Origin: a virus
Reading direction: 5' to 3' (one strand)
IMG/VR virus record: IMGVR_UViG_3300043449_001175
Location: 1-64,000 of that record
DNA: 64,000 nucleotides
The position numbers and the translations under genes were made by a program. The notes beneath the pieces were generated by a model. That model was not told where the DNA came from, made no database searches, and saw only the letters and a program-made list of their open reading frames with translations. The stretch's first letter is position 1; each line of letters opens with the position of its first letter. Positions 17,566-26,459 of the stretch are shown here, one piece after another.

Positions 17566-18314
17566 TCTTCGTATTTACTTAAAATTTGTGAAATCAATGG
17601 GTTTCTAACGATATCTTTATCATTAAATTCAAAAACACCAATATCGTTTACACTTTTAAATTTTTCAATTGCGTCCCATAAACCTGATTGTGTTTTATCT
17701 TTATATCTGTCAGTTTGTTCTAAATCACCTGAAATAAAAAACTTACTTTTAAAACCAATTCTTGTTAATAAAAGTTTCATTTGTTTTGGGGTACTATTTT
17801 GAGATTCTTCAAAAATTAAAATTGAATTGTCAATGTTCATACCTCTCATATATGCCAAAGCAAATACTTCGATTGCTTCAATATTTTTTAAATGTTCTCT
17901 TTTATCTTTACCTATAATTTTATTTAATAGATAGTAAGATGGAAAAATATACGGGTCTAATTTTTCCTCAACATTACCTGGTAAAGCTCCAAGTTTTTCT
18001 TCAGCTTCAACCGCAGGTCTAACAATAATAATTTTTTCATACGGAGTTGTTGGGTCTGCAAGTAAATCCACAGCCGCTTTCATCGCAATGTAACTCTTAC
18101 CAACACCAGCCGGACCTGAACATATGACTATTTGATTTTTTTGTAATAAATCATAATATAATCTTTGATTTTCGGTTAAAAATTTTTCTTTTGTTGGTCT
18201 TGAAATTATAGATGTGATAATTTCTTTTTTAGATTTAGACGTAAATTTTGTATCTCCACTAAAAATAGTTGGTTTTGTAGAAACAGTTGGTTTCTTTCTT
18301 GGTTTTTTTTCCAT
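17562..18314 (-). CDS. phoH: PhoH-family ATPase
   Basis: 250 residues. Walker A SGPAGVGKSY (Gly67-Ser74), and ILIFEESQN (169-173) in place of the usual DEAQN Walker B, followed by FFISGDLEQTD as sensor motif. A basic, disordered N terminus of about 40 residues (KKPRKKPTVSTKPT) precedes the ATPase core. PhoH is common in T4-like and marine phages; its job is unclear (RNA-linked ATPase or helicase-like). EES instead of DEA is a conservative change and should not abolish ATP binding. It overlaps the HAD gene by 4 bp. Confidence 0.9.
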   Translation of the reverse strand: MEKKPRKKPTVSTKPTIFSGDTKFTSKSKKEIITSIISRPTKEKFLTENQRLYYDLLQKNQIVICSGPAGVGKSYIAMKAAVDLLADPTTPYEKIIIVRPAVEAEEKLGALPGNVEEKLDPYIFPSYYLLNKIIGKDKREHLKNIEAIEVFALAYMRGMNIDNSILIFEESQNSTPKQMKLLLTRIGFKSKFFISGDLEQTDRYKDKTQSGLWDAIEKFKSVNDIGVFEFNDKDIVRNPLISQILSKYEE

Positions 18315-18351
18315 TAATTATAATTTATGAAAATTAATGATAAAAGAAACA

Positions 18352-19422
18352 TTAAAAATTAACGTATACTCCTTTAGGCGATGTACCTTGTTTAAAGAAT
18401 TTTACTTTTTCACCAAAATCAAAAATTAATTCTTTAACTACTTTCATGTTTTTTATAAATTCATCACTTTCAATAATGTAGACAGTGTAACCTTCTTTTA
18501 AAAAGTCTGACACCAATTCAGATTTTGGTGATTCTGTAATATCAATAGACATGTCTTTATATCCAATACCTGTAAACACAAAAGGTATTGTTTTGTCAGG
18601 ATTTAAATTTATAAAATGTTTTTTAATAAATTGATGATGATTTAAATTAAAATCTTCATTAACAAATGGTAACACAAAATCTAATTTGTTATCATTGGAC
18701 ACTTGACCTAATACTCTATTTTCTGTTGGGACCCAAGGACCACCAACACCAAATCCAAAATTAAAATTATTATTGGATATTGATTTATTATATCCTAAAC
18801 CTTTAAGTAATAATTTTGTTTCATCTGAAGTTCCACAATTTAACATTAATTCACCTATAAAATTGGCAAAATTAATTTTATTATGGATAAAAGAACTATG
18901 GGCTAATTTGTAAATTTCGGCAGACTTACTTGTCATTGAAATGACATTCAAATTTTTATTTTGTTTTGGTTGGAATATGTCTGTAATTGTATTAATTACT
19001 TGTAAATCAAGACTACCTATTACCATTGTTTCTAAGTTGATTAGAGATGATAATATGTTGTCAGACTCAACAATTAGAGGGAGGTAACAAACACTCAAAT
19101 TCATTGGGTTTAATATCTCCATAATTTTTTTAGTGTCACCAGGATTTAATGTGGAACATATGACAAATGTTTTATTATATAATGGAATTTCATCTTCAAA
19201 TGAAATTCCAAAATCTTCAACCACATTCATAACATTTTTTATGTCTAAAAAATTTGATGGTAAAATATTTGTATCAACACAACAAAAAATAACATCTGAG
19301 TTTTTTATGACTTCAACGTTATCACCATCAACATCAGAAACATAAATTTCATGTTGTTGTTCGGATAAAAAATTTAATAAATTTAGACCTAAATTACCAA
19401 CTCCAATTATACCAATATTCAT
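18352..19422 (-). CDS. UDP-sugar dehydrogenase-like protein lacking catalytic Cys
   Basis: 356 residues. Rossmann motif G7-x-G9-x-x-G12 and a central helix matching the family (KLAHSSFIHNKINFANFIGE, with Lys172 and Lys182) place it in the UDP-glucose/GDP-mannose dehydrogenase family. The active-site loop, normally GxGGxCFPKD, reads GFGVGGPWVPTE (223-234) with Trp230 in place of the catalytic Cys. A normal two-step oxidation to a uronic acid is therefore unlikely. It may be a one-step dehydrogenase, a binding protein, or have another reaction. Overlaps the GT11 gene by 4 bp. Confidence 0.82.
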   Translation of the reverse strand: MNIGIIGVGNLGLNLLNFLSEQQHEIYVSDVDGDNVEVIKNSDVIFCCVDTNILPSNFLDIKNVMNVVEDFGISFEDEIPLYNKTFVICSTLNPGDTKKIMEILNPMNLSVCYLPLIVESDNILSSLINLETMVIGSLDLQVINTITDIFQPKQNKNLNVISMTSKSAEIYKLAHSSFIHNKINFANFIGELMLNCGTSDETKLLLKGLGYNKSISNNNFNFGFGVGGPWVPTENRVLGQVSNDNKLDFVLPFVNEDFNLNHHQFIKKHFINLNPDKTIPFVFTGIGYKDMSIDITESPKSELVSDFLKEGYTVYIIESDEFIKNMKVVKELIFDFGEKVKFFKQGTSPKGVYVNF

Positions 19423-20201
19423 ATTTTAATCCATTTATCACAATATAAGTCATTAGTATTTAAATGTGAATTAGAAATACCAAACCATTTAGATGGAATA
19501 ATTACTTGTTTATTTTCATTATTATTTAACCAAGCTCCCCACCAACTAAATGTTGAATTGGCAATTATATTGTTTTTACACATAGACATTAAATACAAAT
19601 CCTCATAATCTTGATTACCTGATATAAATGTTTTGTTATTTAAAAAACTAAAATTTTCTTCACACCATTTAATATCGTCAGAAAATATAACATAGTGTTT
19701 ATCTTCACCAATAAGTTTAATTGCGTCTGTATAATATTCAATTGGTTGAGTTGGGTGATATGTTGGTAACCCTAAATAATCACCTCTTCTAACATGAATT
19801 GAACAAGTATCGTCATTTATAATATTTTTATATTTTTCTAATAAACGAGTATTTGTTTCATTATCAATTTCAAAAAGTTCTAACAATTTATTTCTGTAGT
19901 TTATAAAATATTTTTCACTTTGAAAATGACCGATTAATTTAATGTTACCCTCAATTTTTGGTATAGGTGTGTAGTGAAACCCACCTTCACCAATATGTTT
20001 TAAATTTACTAAATTATCTAAAAATTTTACATTTCTAAAAATATTATCAATGTAAATTGTGTATGGTTTGTGGGGTGATTGTGTGTCTGTTATATCACAT
20101 ATCATTTCTTTTTTATCTCTTAATGACACACTATACGTTGCAGCAATTTGAAACAACATATTTCCCAACCCTCCCATTAATTTAGATGATACTATTTCCA
20201 T
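19419..20201 (-). CDS. GT11 fucosyltransferase-like (alpha-1,2)
   Basis: 260 residues with all landmarks of GT11: the N-terminal LMGGLGNMLFQIAATYSVSL, HVRRGDY (136-142, GDP-fucose binding), FSDDIKWCEENF, and the C-terminal block DLYLMSMCKNNIIANSTFSW followed by WGAW. Known members transfer fucose from GDP-fucose to galactose in surface glycans. No GDP-fucose synthesis genes are seen here, so the donor would come from the host. It overlaps its neighbours by 4 and 10 bp. Confidence 0.93.
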   Translation of the reverse strand: MEIVSSKLMGGLGNMLFQIAATYSVSLRDKKEMICDITDTQSPHKPYTIYIDNIFRNVKFLDNLVNLKHIGEGGFHYTPIPKIEGNIKLIGHFQSEKYFINYRNKLLELFEIDNETNTRLLEKYKNIINDDTCSIHVRRGDYLGLPTYHPTQPIEYYTDAIKLIGEDKHYVIFSDDIKWCEENFSFLNNKTFISGNQDYEDLYLMSMCKNNIIANSTFSWWGAWLNNNENKQVIIPSKWFGISNSHLNTNDLYCDKWIKI

Positions 20202-20893
20202 GAATCTAAATAATTTTTGTTATTAACATGATTTATTTCTTTCCAAATGTCTTTATTGTATAATGAACTAATTTGATGTTGGTGTACCCTGTTAGTCACT
20301 AAACAATTAGAAAGTATTGTAGGTAAACCATATCTAACATACAGTTGATGGTACATGTCACAATCCATTAACATTGTTAAGTTTTCGTCAAAAAGACAAG
20401 GATTATAATTTCTAAATGATAATACAGACGGGGAACTAATTGTATTTACACCTTCTTTAATTCTGTCGTTCCAACGTGGTGTCATTTGGTTTGAGTGAGT
20501 TAAACCATCATCATGGGTATGATTACATCCACACACCAACCACATACACTCATTGTTTTCAAATTCCTTTGAAATTAATTCTAGTGCCCTTTTGTCATAC
20601 AAATAATCGTCTTGAAATATAATTTTGATAATATCTCCATCAGCATTTATAATTGAGTTGTTAGTGTTCGCGGGACCATTACCTAATAAGTTTTTATTTT
20701 TAAAATATTTTATTTCAAATTTAGTAGAATATTCGTCACATAATAATTTAATTTTGTCATCTTTACTGTGGTCGGATATTATGACATTAAAATTTTTATA
20801 TGTTTGAAATAATAAAACCTCAAAGTTATTTTTCAAAAATTCAACTCCTTTACCATATTGTTCCCATGTAGGTATACAAATTGATATTTTCAT
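20192..20893 (-). CDS. GT2 glycosyltransferase
   Basis: 233 residues. Starts MKISICIPTWEQYGKGVEFL, the classic GT2 strand-loop, then NFNVIISDHSKDD, and IIFQDDYLYDKRA (around 91-100), where FQDD is the DxD-like metal-binding site. The C-terminal part holds DCDMYHQLYVRYG. Overlaps the GT11 gene by 10 bp. Confidence 0.87.
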   Translation of the reverse strand: MKISICIPTWEQYGKGVEFLKNNFEVLLFQTYKNFNVIISDHSKDDKIKLLCDEYSTKFEIKYFKNKNLLGNGPANTNNSIINADGDIIKIIFQDDYLYDKRALELISKEFENNECMWLVCGCNHTHDDGLTHSNQMTPRWNDRIKEGVNTISSPSVLSFRNYNPCLFDENLTMLMDCDMYHQLYVRYGLPTILSNCLVTNRVHQHQISSLYNKDIWKEINHVNNKNYLDSWK

Positions 20894-20894
20894 T

Positions 20895-21542
20895 TTATTT
20901 TTTCTTTAATAGAAAAATACTATTGGAATCAAAATCAGTAAAGTCTTTTAATAAATCATATGTTAAAGTCCCAATAATATCGTATTCTTCCGTATTTAAT
21001 TTTGAGACAATTTCATTTACTGCACCATGTACTTCGGGGCTATATTGAAAATCTAAATAATCGTCAAATGCTATGTATCCACCACTTTTAACCAAACCAA
21101 TATAATTATAAAAATCGTTTAACACTCCATTTGTAGTGTGGTCTCCATCAATAAATAAAAAATCAACTTCATTAATTTCACTTTTAATTTGGTTAACTAT
21201 ATTAATATCTTGGGAATTACCTTGAAAATATTTAAAGGTACTTAATTCATTTTTAAAATTTGCAACATTTCTTTGTACCACTTCAGGATTAATGGGTTCT
21301 CCTAAATCCAAAGTAAAACAATTTGTTGGGTATATATGTGATGCAATTAATGAAATTGAGCCGCCAGCAAATGAACCAATTTCTAAATATGTTATTGGTT
21401 TATCACCAAATTCAGTTCTAATATCATATAAAATATGTGTGTGTTTATGGAATGTGGTGCCTTCCATGGTTTCAGAAATTTTATTAAGTTTTATTAATGA
21501 TTCTTCTGTTATTTTAAATGTATAATTGTTATTTTTGTTCAT
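20895..21542 (-). CDS. Class I SAM-dependent methyltransferase (family 24 type)
   Basis: 215 residues. The SAM-binding motif YLEIGSFAGGSISLIASHIY, VDFLFIDGDHTTNGVLNDFY and SGGYIAFDDYLD are the signature of methyltransferase-24/CmcI-type enzymes, often O-methyltransferases in sugar and surface-polymer pathways. It overlaps the next GT2 gene by 14 bp and is 1 nt from the previous one. The substrate is probably a hydroxyl on a cassette sugar, which is inference. Confidence 0.85.
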   Translation of the reverse strand: MNKNNNYTFKITEESLIKLNKISETMEGTTFHKHTHILYDIRTEFGDKPITYLEIGSFAGGSISLIASHIYPTNCFTLDLGEPINPEVVQRNVANFKNELSTFKYFQGNSQDINIVNQIKSEINEVDFLFIDGDHTTNGVLNDFYNYIGLVKSGGYIAFDDYLDFQYSPEVHGAVNEIVSKLNTEEYDIIGTLTYDLLKDFTDFDSNSIFLLKKK

Positions 21543-22233
21543 ATCCTTCTTCTAAATGTTTACATGTTATTTTATTAATTAAACAACCCGGTCTGTTGAT
21601 ACTTCTTAAATAATCAGACATTCTTTTCCATAAATCAGCATCACCCGGTAAACCAACGTTACCTTCTTCTTCATAAACATTTCTATGTCTTAAAGGAATC
21701 TCCTTAAAATTTATACATACCGATGAATGAATTAAACCTTCTGGTCTTGGGTAAAAGTCACAAATTTCATCAGTAGAATTTACCTCAGGTAAAACTCTAC
21801 CACCAACATAATGTGATTTTGTACATAACCATAGTGCTCCCGTTCTCTCAATTCCCATTTTAAGACTTGATAGATGATTTGGCTCCCATTCATCATCGTG
21901 GTCTAAATGACAAACATAATCATATCCCATCTCCACGGATTTATTTATTCCATAGTTATTTGCGGCGCAACCACCATATTTCCATACTAACCATTTATCC
22001 GTGTATTTGTCTCTTTCTGCAGCTACGGGTAAGTTTTCATAGTACATTCTTTCATTGTCATATGATGAACATATTTCCACAAATTCATCATTATTTTCAT
22101 ACCTGTCACCAATAACAAACACTTTAAAATTTTGATAATCTTGTGCAAAAATAGAATTTAATGCTTTTCTTAAATAAGATGGTGTTGAACCATCATTTCT
22201 TTGGTAGGTGGTAATTACTATACTAAAATTCAT
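21529..22233 (-). CDS. GT2 glycosyltransferase
   Basis: 234 residues. The N terminus MNFSIVITTYQRNDGSTPSY, FKVFVIGDRYENNDEF and CHLDHDDEWEPNH (DxD region at DHDDEW) are typical. Later, GLPGDADLWKRM resembles the GT2 catalytic-base region. It overlaps the PhyH-like gene by 4 bp. Confidence 0.89.
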   Translation of the reverse strand: MNFSIVITTYQRNDGSTPSYLRKALNSIFAQDYQNFKVFVIGDRYENNDEFVEICSSYDNERMYYENLPVAAERDKYTDKWLVWKYGGCAANNYGINKSVEMGYDYVCHLDHDDEWEPNHLSSLKMGIERTGALWLCTKSHYVGGRVLPEVNSTDEICDFYPRPEGLIHSSVCINFKEIPLRHRNVYEEEGNVGLPGDADLWKRMSDYLRSINRPGCLINKITCKHLEEGYEQK

Positions 22234-22961
22234 GATTTAGTTAATGGTTTGTAAATGTATGGATTAGGAAACCCTCTTTCGATAAAATTAGTTTCTAACA
22301 TATTAGTGAATCGGTAATGACAAGACCATCTAATGGTGTCGTTTGTTATATCACCTGACGAGTGTATCAAGAGTGTTGAAAAAATAACAATATCACCCAC
22401 TTCCATTTCAAATTGTATTGGTTCTCCCTCTATTTTTACGGAGGCAAAACCACCAACCGTGTTATAGGGTTGTGGACCTAATTTGTGAGTCTCAGGCCAT
22501 ATTAAAATTGACCCATTTTCTTTATTTACATCAACTAAAGGAACCCACACAACTAATGAGTCCATACTTGATAACATAGATGACCAATCTTGATGTGGGG
22601 GTGTTTTATAATAAACTTCTTCTTTTGCCAATTTAGGGTGATTAAAAAACAATACAGGTCGAGTACAAAGATTTGGTAATTCAATACCCAAATTTTTTAT
22701 TGTATCAATTAATTTTTCTTCAACAGGAAGTTTGTAAAGTTCAATTAATCCTGTTTGAATTATTTTACCACAGTTAATAAAAATTGATTCGTGTTCATTG
22801 AATAATTTTATCATGTTGTCTTTAAATTCACCATCATAACCAAATCTATCAAATTGTATTTGAAAAATTCTTTCGGCCCCTTTTCTTAAATTATCAATAT
22901 AATCTTTTTCAAAGAAGTTTTTAAGAATTACGTATCCTTTTTCTTTAAGTTGTTGTTGCAT
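22230..22961 (-). CDS. PhyH-family Fe(II)/2-oxoglutarate dioxygenase
   Basis: 243 residues. Iron ligands His123 and Asp125 in PPHQDWSSM, distal His200 in LLIHSSG, and Arg211 for 2-oxoglutarate binding in TIRWSCHYRF. The double-stranded beta-helix core strands (DSLVVWVPLVDVNKENGSIL) are clear. Such enzymes hydroxylate small molecules, lipids or sugars. In this cassette it could hydroxylate a sugar or its acyl chain. It overlaps the propeller gene by 17 bp and the GT2 gene by 4 bp. Confidence 0.87.
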   Translation of the reverse strand: MQQQLKEKGYVILKNFFEKDYIDNLRKGAERIFQIQFDRFGYDGEFKDNMIKLFNEHESIFINCGKIIQTGLIELYKLPVEEKLIDTIKNLGIELPNLCTRPVLFFNHPKLAKEEVYYKTPPHQDWSSMLSSMDSLVVWVPLVDVNKENGSILIWPETHKLGPQPYNTVGGFASVKIEGEPIQFEMEVGDIVIFSTLLIHSSGDITNDTIRWSCHYRFTNMLETNFIERGFPNPYIYKPLTKS

Positions 22962-23841
22962 AACCTATCCCCGTTTTACCAAAATTATTTCCATTATAAA
23001 ACATAATCATTTCATCTTTTTTATTAATAATAAATGGATAACATGTCATAATGTTATCCCATTCAGATTCTGTTGTAATATCTAAATCAATCTCATTGTT
23101 TTTAACCCAATCAACACCGTTTAACGATGTTGCGGTTTTAATTCGATATGAATGGTCAATGTTGTCTCTATAATTGATTTTGTCTCTAATAGAGTACCAC
23201 ATTTTATATTTACTTTCATTTACAATAACTCTACATGCAGATATACCACCTTCGTTATTTTCTAAAGGAATTGAGACAATTCCTGTCGGAATCCAATCAA
23301 TACCATTTAACGATGTTGCGTATTTTATATCGTAAGTTGGTTCCATCTTACCATCATGTTCAATCCAGTCCAAACAAGATAGATACCACATTTTCCACAC
23401 ACCATTTTCAATTAATATATTGACAGTGCCAATATAACCAGGTTCATCATGTGAAGTGTGAAAAATAGGTCCTTTAGAATATTTTTTCCATGTTTCTCCA
23501 TTATCTTCACTAATGGCTAAACCTAAGTTGTTGTGGTACGGCACATCTATTCTCAAAGACCAACCTATATAGTACATGTACTTTTTATTTTTGTGTGTTA
23601 CAATGTCCGTTGGCATAACTCCTGCCCAATCAAAAGAACCTTTATTACCTAAATTTAAAATAGGGTTAACCGACTCTTTTATTATTTTAGATGGGTTGGA
23701 TTTATCAACGTCAATATACATTGGGTTACTTTTACCATCAATTCTGGTTGAATAGTAGATTCTATAAAAATCATCATATTCATCAACTACAGGTAATTGA
23801 GCGTAATGTTTGTTAAAGATGTTACCTTTCTTTATCCACAT
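22945..23841 (-). CDS. Five-bladed beta-propeller glycosidase-like protein
   Basis: 298 residues from the ATG just after the upstream stop. The longer frame has 21 more residues but would overlap the acetyltransferase gene by 62 bp. Repeated blades carry the GH43/GH32/GH130 superfamily style: WAGVMPTDIV, KKYMYYIGW, GLAISEDNGETW, GVWKMWYLS, IKYATSLNGIDWIP, SKYKMWYSI, TATSLNGVDWV. The acids needed for hydrolysis cannot be assigned by eye. It may cleave or phosphorolyse a glycoside, or only bind glycan. Cytosolic, as no signal peptide is present. Confidence 0.78.
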   Translation of the reverse strand: MWIKKGNIFNKHYAQLPVVDEYDDFYRIYYSTRIDGKSNPMYIDVDKSNPSKIIKESVNPILNLGNKGSFDWAGVMPTDIVTHKNKKYMYYIGWSLRIDVPYHNNLGLAISEDNGETWKKYSKGPIFHTSHDEPGYIGTVNILIENGVWKMWYLSCLDWIEHDGKMEPTYDIKYATSLNGIDWIPTGIVSIPLENNEGGISACRVIVNESKYKMWYSIRDKINYRDNIDHSYRIKTATSLNGVDWVKNNEIDLDITTESEWDNIMTCYPFIINKKDEMIMFYNGNNFGKTGIGYATTT

Positions 23842-23842
23842 A

Positions 23843-24502
23843 TTAGTAAACTTCAATTGATTGTTTATCTTGTTTCTTTGCGGGTGAACCCATATATAAT
23901 CCATCTGCTTCGGTAGATTTTGTTATAACTGCACCCATTGCTATTAATGAACCCTCCCCAATAGTTAACCCATCTCTAATTGTTGAATTTACACCGAACC
24001 AAGCTCTTTCTTTAACATGACAATGACCTGATAACACGACATGTGACGTAAAAAACACGTGGTCTTCAATTTTACTATGATGACCAATATGGTTACCACT
24101 CCACATAACAACATTATCGCCAATTTCGGTAAACGGTTGTAATGTATTATCTTCTAAAATAAAACAATTTTCACCTATTTTGTTTCCACATATTGTTGCC
24201 TTTGAAGAAATATAAGAAATATAGGTATATCCTTTTTTCTTACCTTCTTCGTAAATTCTTTTTCTGTTGTTATTCATTTTGGTGCCAGTTATTGGTGCAA
24301 AAAACAAATATTCACTTGGTGAATATATTTTTTCTAATTTTTCAAAAGGTACTACTGGTAATCCTTTGAATTCCGTAACTGACATATAATCTTCATTTAC
24401 CGTGAATGCAACTATTTCATAGTTACTATCGTTAGTTAAATACCAATGTGTTAATTCTGCCAAATCATTTATACCAAAAACCACTACTTTATTTGTAAAC
24501 AT
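23843..24502 (-). CDS. NeuD/PglD-like sugar O- or N-acyltransferase
   Basis: The N terminus (FTNKVVVFGINDLAELTHWY, Rossmann-like) binds the nucleotide-sugar. The C-terminal half is a left-handed beta-helix of hexapeptide repeats (CGNKIGENCFILEDNTLQPF, ...IGDNVVMWSGNHIGHHSKIE, ...LSGHCHVKERAWFGVNSTIR) ending with GAVITKS and MGSPAKK. The His in the GHHSKI region is a catalytic candidate. Acyl-CoA acylation of a sugar amine or hydroxyl is the family role. Start uncertain: ATGs at 24532, 24526, 24517 and 24502 are in frame, and I use the last, which leaves a 14-bp overlap with the upstream gene. Confidence 0.87.
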   Translation of the reverse strand: MFTNKVVVFGINDLAELTHWYLTNDSNYEIVAFTVNEDYMSVTEFKGLPVVPFEKLEKIYSPSEYLFFAPITGTKMNNNRKRIYEEGKKKGYTYISYISSKATICGNKIGENCFILEDNTLQPFTEIGDNVVMWSGNHIGHHSKIEDHVFFTSHVVLSGHCHVKERAWFGVNSTIRDGLTIGEGSLIAMGAVITKSTEADGLYMGSPAKKQDKQSIEVY

Positions 24503-25100
24503 ATGTTGTGTATTCATATAATCCATACTCATTTCTTATTATAAAATTTCTACTTAAATTATTTTTTAAAAACCAACCCAATTCATCTAATGAAACATGA
24601 AATAAATCTTTACGTTCCCAATCAACATGTTTTGACATTAAATTAAAAGCAATTCCTTTATTACATTTATTCCATAATTTTTTAATGACACTTGTAAAAA
24701 AATCCATCATTTCTTCTTGTGATAAATCTCTTTTTTCTGTAAATGTCCCATTACACACTATATAGTCAAAATTTGGTATATTTTCATTTTTTAAAATATC
24801 TAAACGATAAAAATCATTATTTGGAAATTTTAATTTACAAGTATTATAGAACCCATCATTTATATCTAATCCCGAATATTTTATGTTTTTTATTTTTAAA
24901 AATTCAATACGTTGATTTAACGATGCTGTCCCACATCCAAAATCTAATAATGTAATTGGTGTTTTTTCTTTTATCGATTGAATCATAACATCATATCTTT
25001 TATATGTGTCTTCCAATTTTGGCCAATCAACACCTAAATGGGTGTCACCGTGTTCTTTAAAACATTTATCATAATGTTCCGCTAATTTTAAATAACTCAT
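24489..25100 (-). CDS. Class I SAM-dependent methyltransferase
   Basis: 203 residues. Motif I ITLLDFGCGTASLNQRIEFL, motif II NIKYSGLDINDGF, and FYRLDILKNENIPNFDYIVC give the Rossmann SAM fold. The closest style is methyltransferase-25/ubiE-like enzymes of surface-polymer clusters. The substrate is unknown. It overlaps the WbqC gene by 4 bp. Confidence 0.85.
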   Translation of the reverse strand: MSYLKLAEHYDKCFKEHGDTHLGVDWPKLEDTYKRYDVMIQSIKEKTPITLLDFGCGTASLNQRIEFLKIKNIKYSGLDINDGFYNTCKLKFPNNDFYRLDILKNENIPNFDYIVCNGTFTEKRDLSQEEMMDFFTSVIKKLWNKCNKGIAFNLMSKHVDWERKDLFHVSLDELGWFLKNNLSRNFIIRNEYGLYEYTTYVYK

Positions 25101-25765
25101 ATTAATTTATAATTTACAATTTGTTTTTGAATGTGTGATTTGTCATACCTAAATAACAAATCCAATATTGATGAATTTTTGTTATCAAAATCAACATTAC
25201 CCATTTTTATAAAATTTAACTCAATGTTATCATTTTTAAAATCTTCTTTATTATACAAAGATTGACCACCTATTGCATTTATATATACATTTGAACCAAA
25301 TTGTTTTGTTATTGATTTTAATCCTTCTTCTTTTTTTAAAGTTGTTAATCCATTTGAAGTGTTTATTATTTTGGTTTGTATATCTAAATAATTACATATT
25401 CTTTTTATTAAATTTAAATTAAATTCAGATATTGTTACTTCTCTATTAATGAATTCTGGTAATATTATATCATTCAAAATAATATTATAATTTGATTCTT
25501 TTGAATATAAATTTTTTAATGTTTTTAAAAAATTAAAAATGTAATTATTTTCAAAATTTACATATATTTCATTACATTTTTTATTTTGACTAGCTCCCCA
25601 AACATTTACATTTATTGGTGTATTATTTTTCAATATATTTCTCGTCATATAACTTCTTTTCATAAATGATACATGGTCTAAATTTACATACGTATTGACA
25701 CAATGTATAAGTTGAAAATACCCAATATATGGAAAAAAATATGGTTGCATTATCCCAATTTTCAT
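25097..25765 (-). CDS. wbqC: WbqC-family protein
   Basis: 222 residues starting IMQPYFFPYIGYFQLI, the unmistakable WbqC signature, with HVSFMKRSYMTRNIL further on. WbqC proteins are found in O-antigen and capsule loci, usually near aminotransferases and acyltransferases; they are thought to act in N-acylation of amino sugars or related glycan chemistry. Adjacent to the DegT-like and NeuD-like genes, which matches that setting. Start codon ATG, A-rich upstream. Confidence 0.92.
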   Translation of the reverse strand: MKIGIMQPYFFPYIGYFQLIHCVNTYVNLDHVSFMKRSYMTRNILKNNTPINVNVWGASQNKKCNEIYVNFENNYIFNFLKTLKNLYSKESNYNIILNDIILPEFINREVTISEFNLNLIKRICNYLDIQTKIINTSNGLTTLKKEEGLKSITKQFGSNVYINAIGGQSLYNKEDFKNDNIELNFIKMGNVDFDNKNSSILDLLFRYDKSHIQKQIVNYKLI

Positions 25766-25794
25766 ATAAAATTAGTTTCTGTTTTTGAATTTAA

Positions 25795-26436
25795 TTATTG
25801 TTGGTAGACTTTAAATTTTGATAAATCCGGATAACGTAATTCTAAATCTTCATTATGTTTTGGTGTGTTGGTTGCGGTATCGTAAAATTGTGAAATTAAC
25901 AACAAACCTCTCGACGCTAATTCTGGCATCATATAAAAATTCCAACCAATAACCGGATTAATGTCAAAATCATCATTGTGATAACTACATTCATCCCTAC
26001 CACTAAATCTTGCTTTTTTAAACCATTTATATGCATCTTCATTGTCGGTCAATATTGCACCACCTTTACTTAATTTTAAATGTTTGTATGGTCCTGTGAA
26101 TGAAACACACATGTGAGTACCAGGAATATACATATTTGAGGTAAACCTAAGTGCACTATCCCAAACATTAGTTGGGTATAATTGGTATGCGCCTTTAATT
26201 GTGTCACCATCAACGGGTTTAAATTTAACTTTAGCACCTGCGTGAATTATTTCACACGGAACCGATGGATATGTTCTTGAAGGAATTTCAATTTCCATAC
26301 CAGAAACTTTTTCATATGTTAATGCTAAAAATAAAGCATTACTTTGATTATCAACGGTAACAACATATTTTGCTCCCGTATACTCAGACAATTTTTTTTC
26401 AAAATCTTCAGTTATTTTATGTACTCCTTGTGCCAT
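25795..26436 (-). CDS. Short DegT/DnrJ-type sugar aminotransferase homologue
   Basis: 213 residues against about 370 for the family. The N-terminal part fits: FEKKLSEYTGAKYVVTVDNQ, EIEIPSRTYPSVPCEIIHAG, then the PLP-lysine region LKLSKGGAILTDNEDAYKWF with a Lys in the expected place. The C-terminal domain that closes the active site is missing, and the chain ends with a stop at FKVYQQ. It may be a shortened enzyme, a partner of a host aminotransferase, or inactive. The family forms amino sugars such as 3- or 4-amino-deoxyhexoses. Confidence 0.8.
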   Translation of the reverse strand: MAQGVHKITEDFEKKLSEYTGAKYVVTVDNQSNALFLALTYEKVSGMEIEIPSRTYPSVPCEIIHAGAKVKFKPVDGDTIKGAYQLYPTNVWDSALRFTSNMYIPGTHMCVSFTGPYKHLKLSKGGAILTDNEDAYKWFKKARFSGRDECSYHNDDFDINPVIGWNFYMMPELASRGLLLISQFYDTATNTPKHNEDLELRYPDLSKFKVYQQ

Positions 26437-26459
26437 TATTTGTAATATATATTTTTTTT

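Noticed and set aside
23842-23904. Longer start for the beta-propeller gene
   Set aside because: It would overlap the acetyltransferase gene by 62 bp; an ATG right after that gene's stop gives a normal N terminus.
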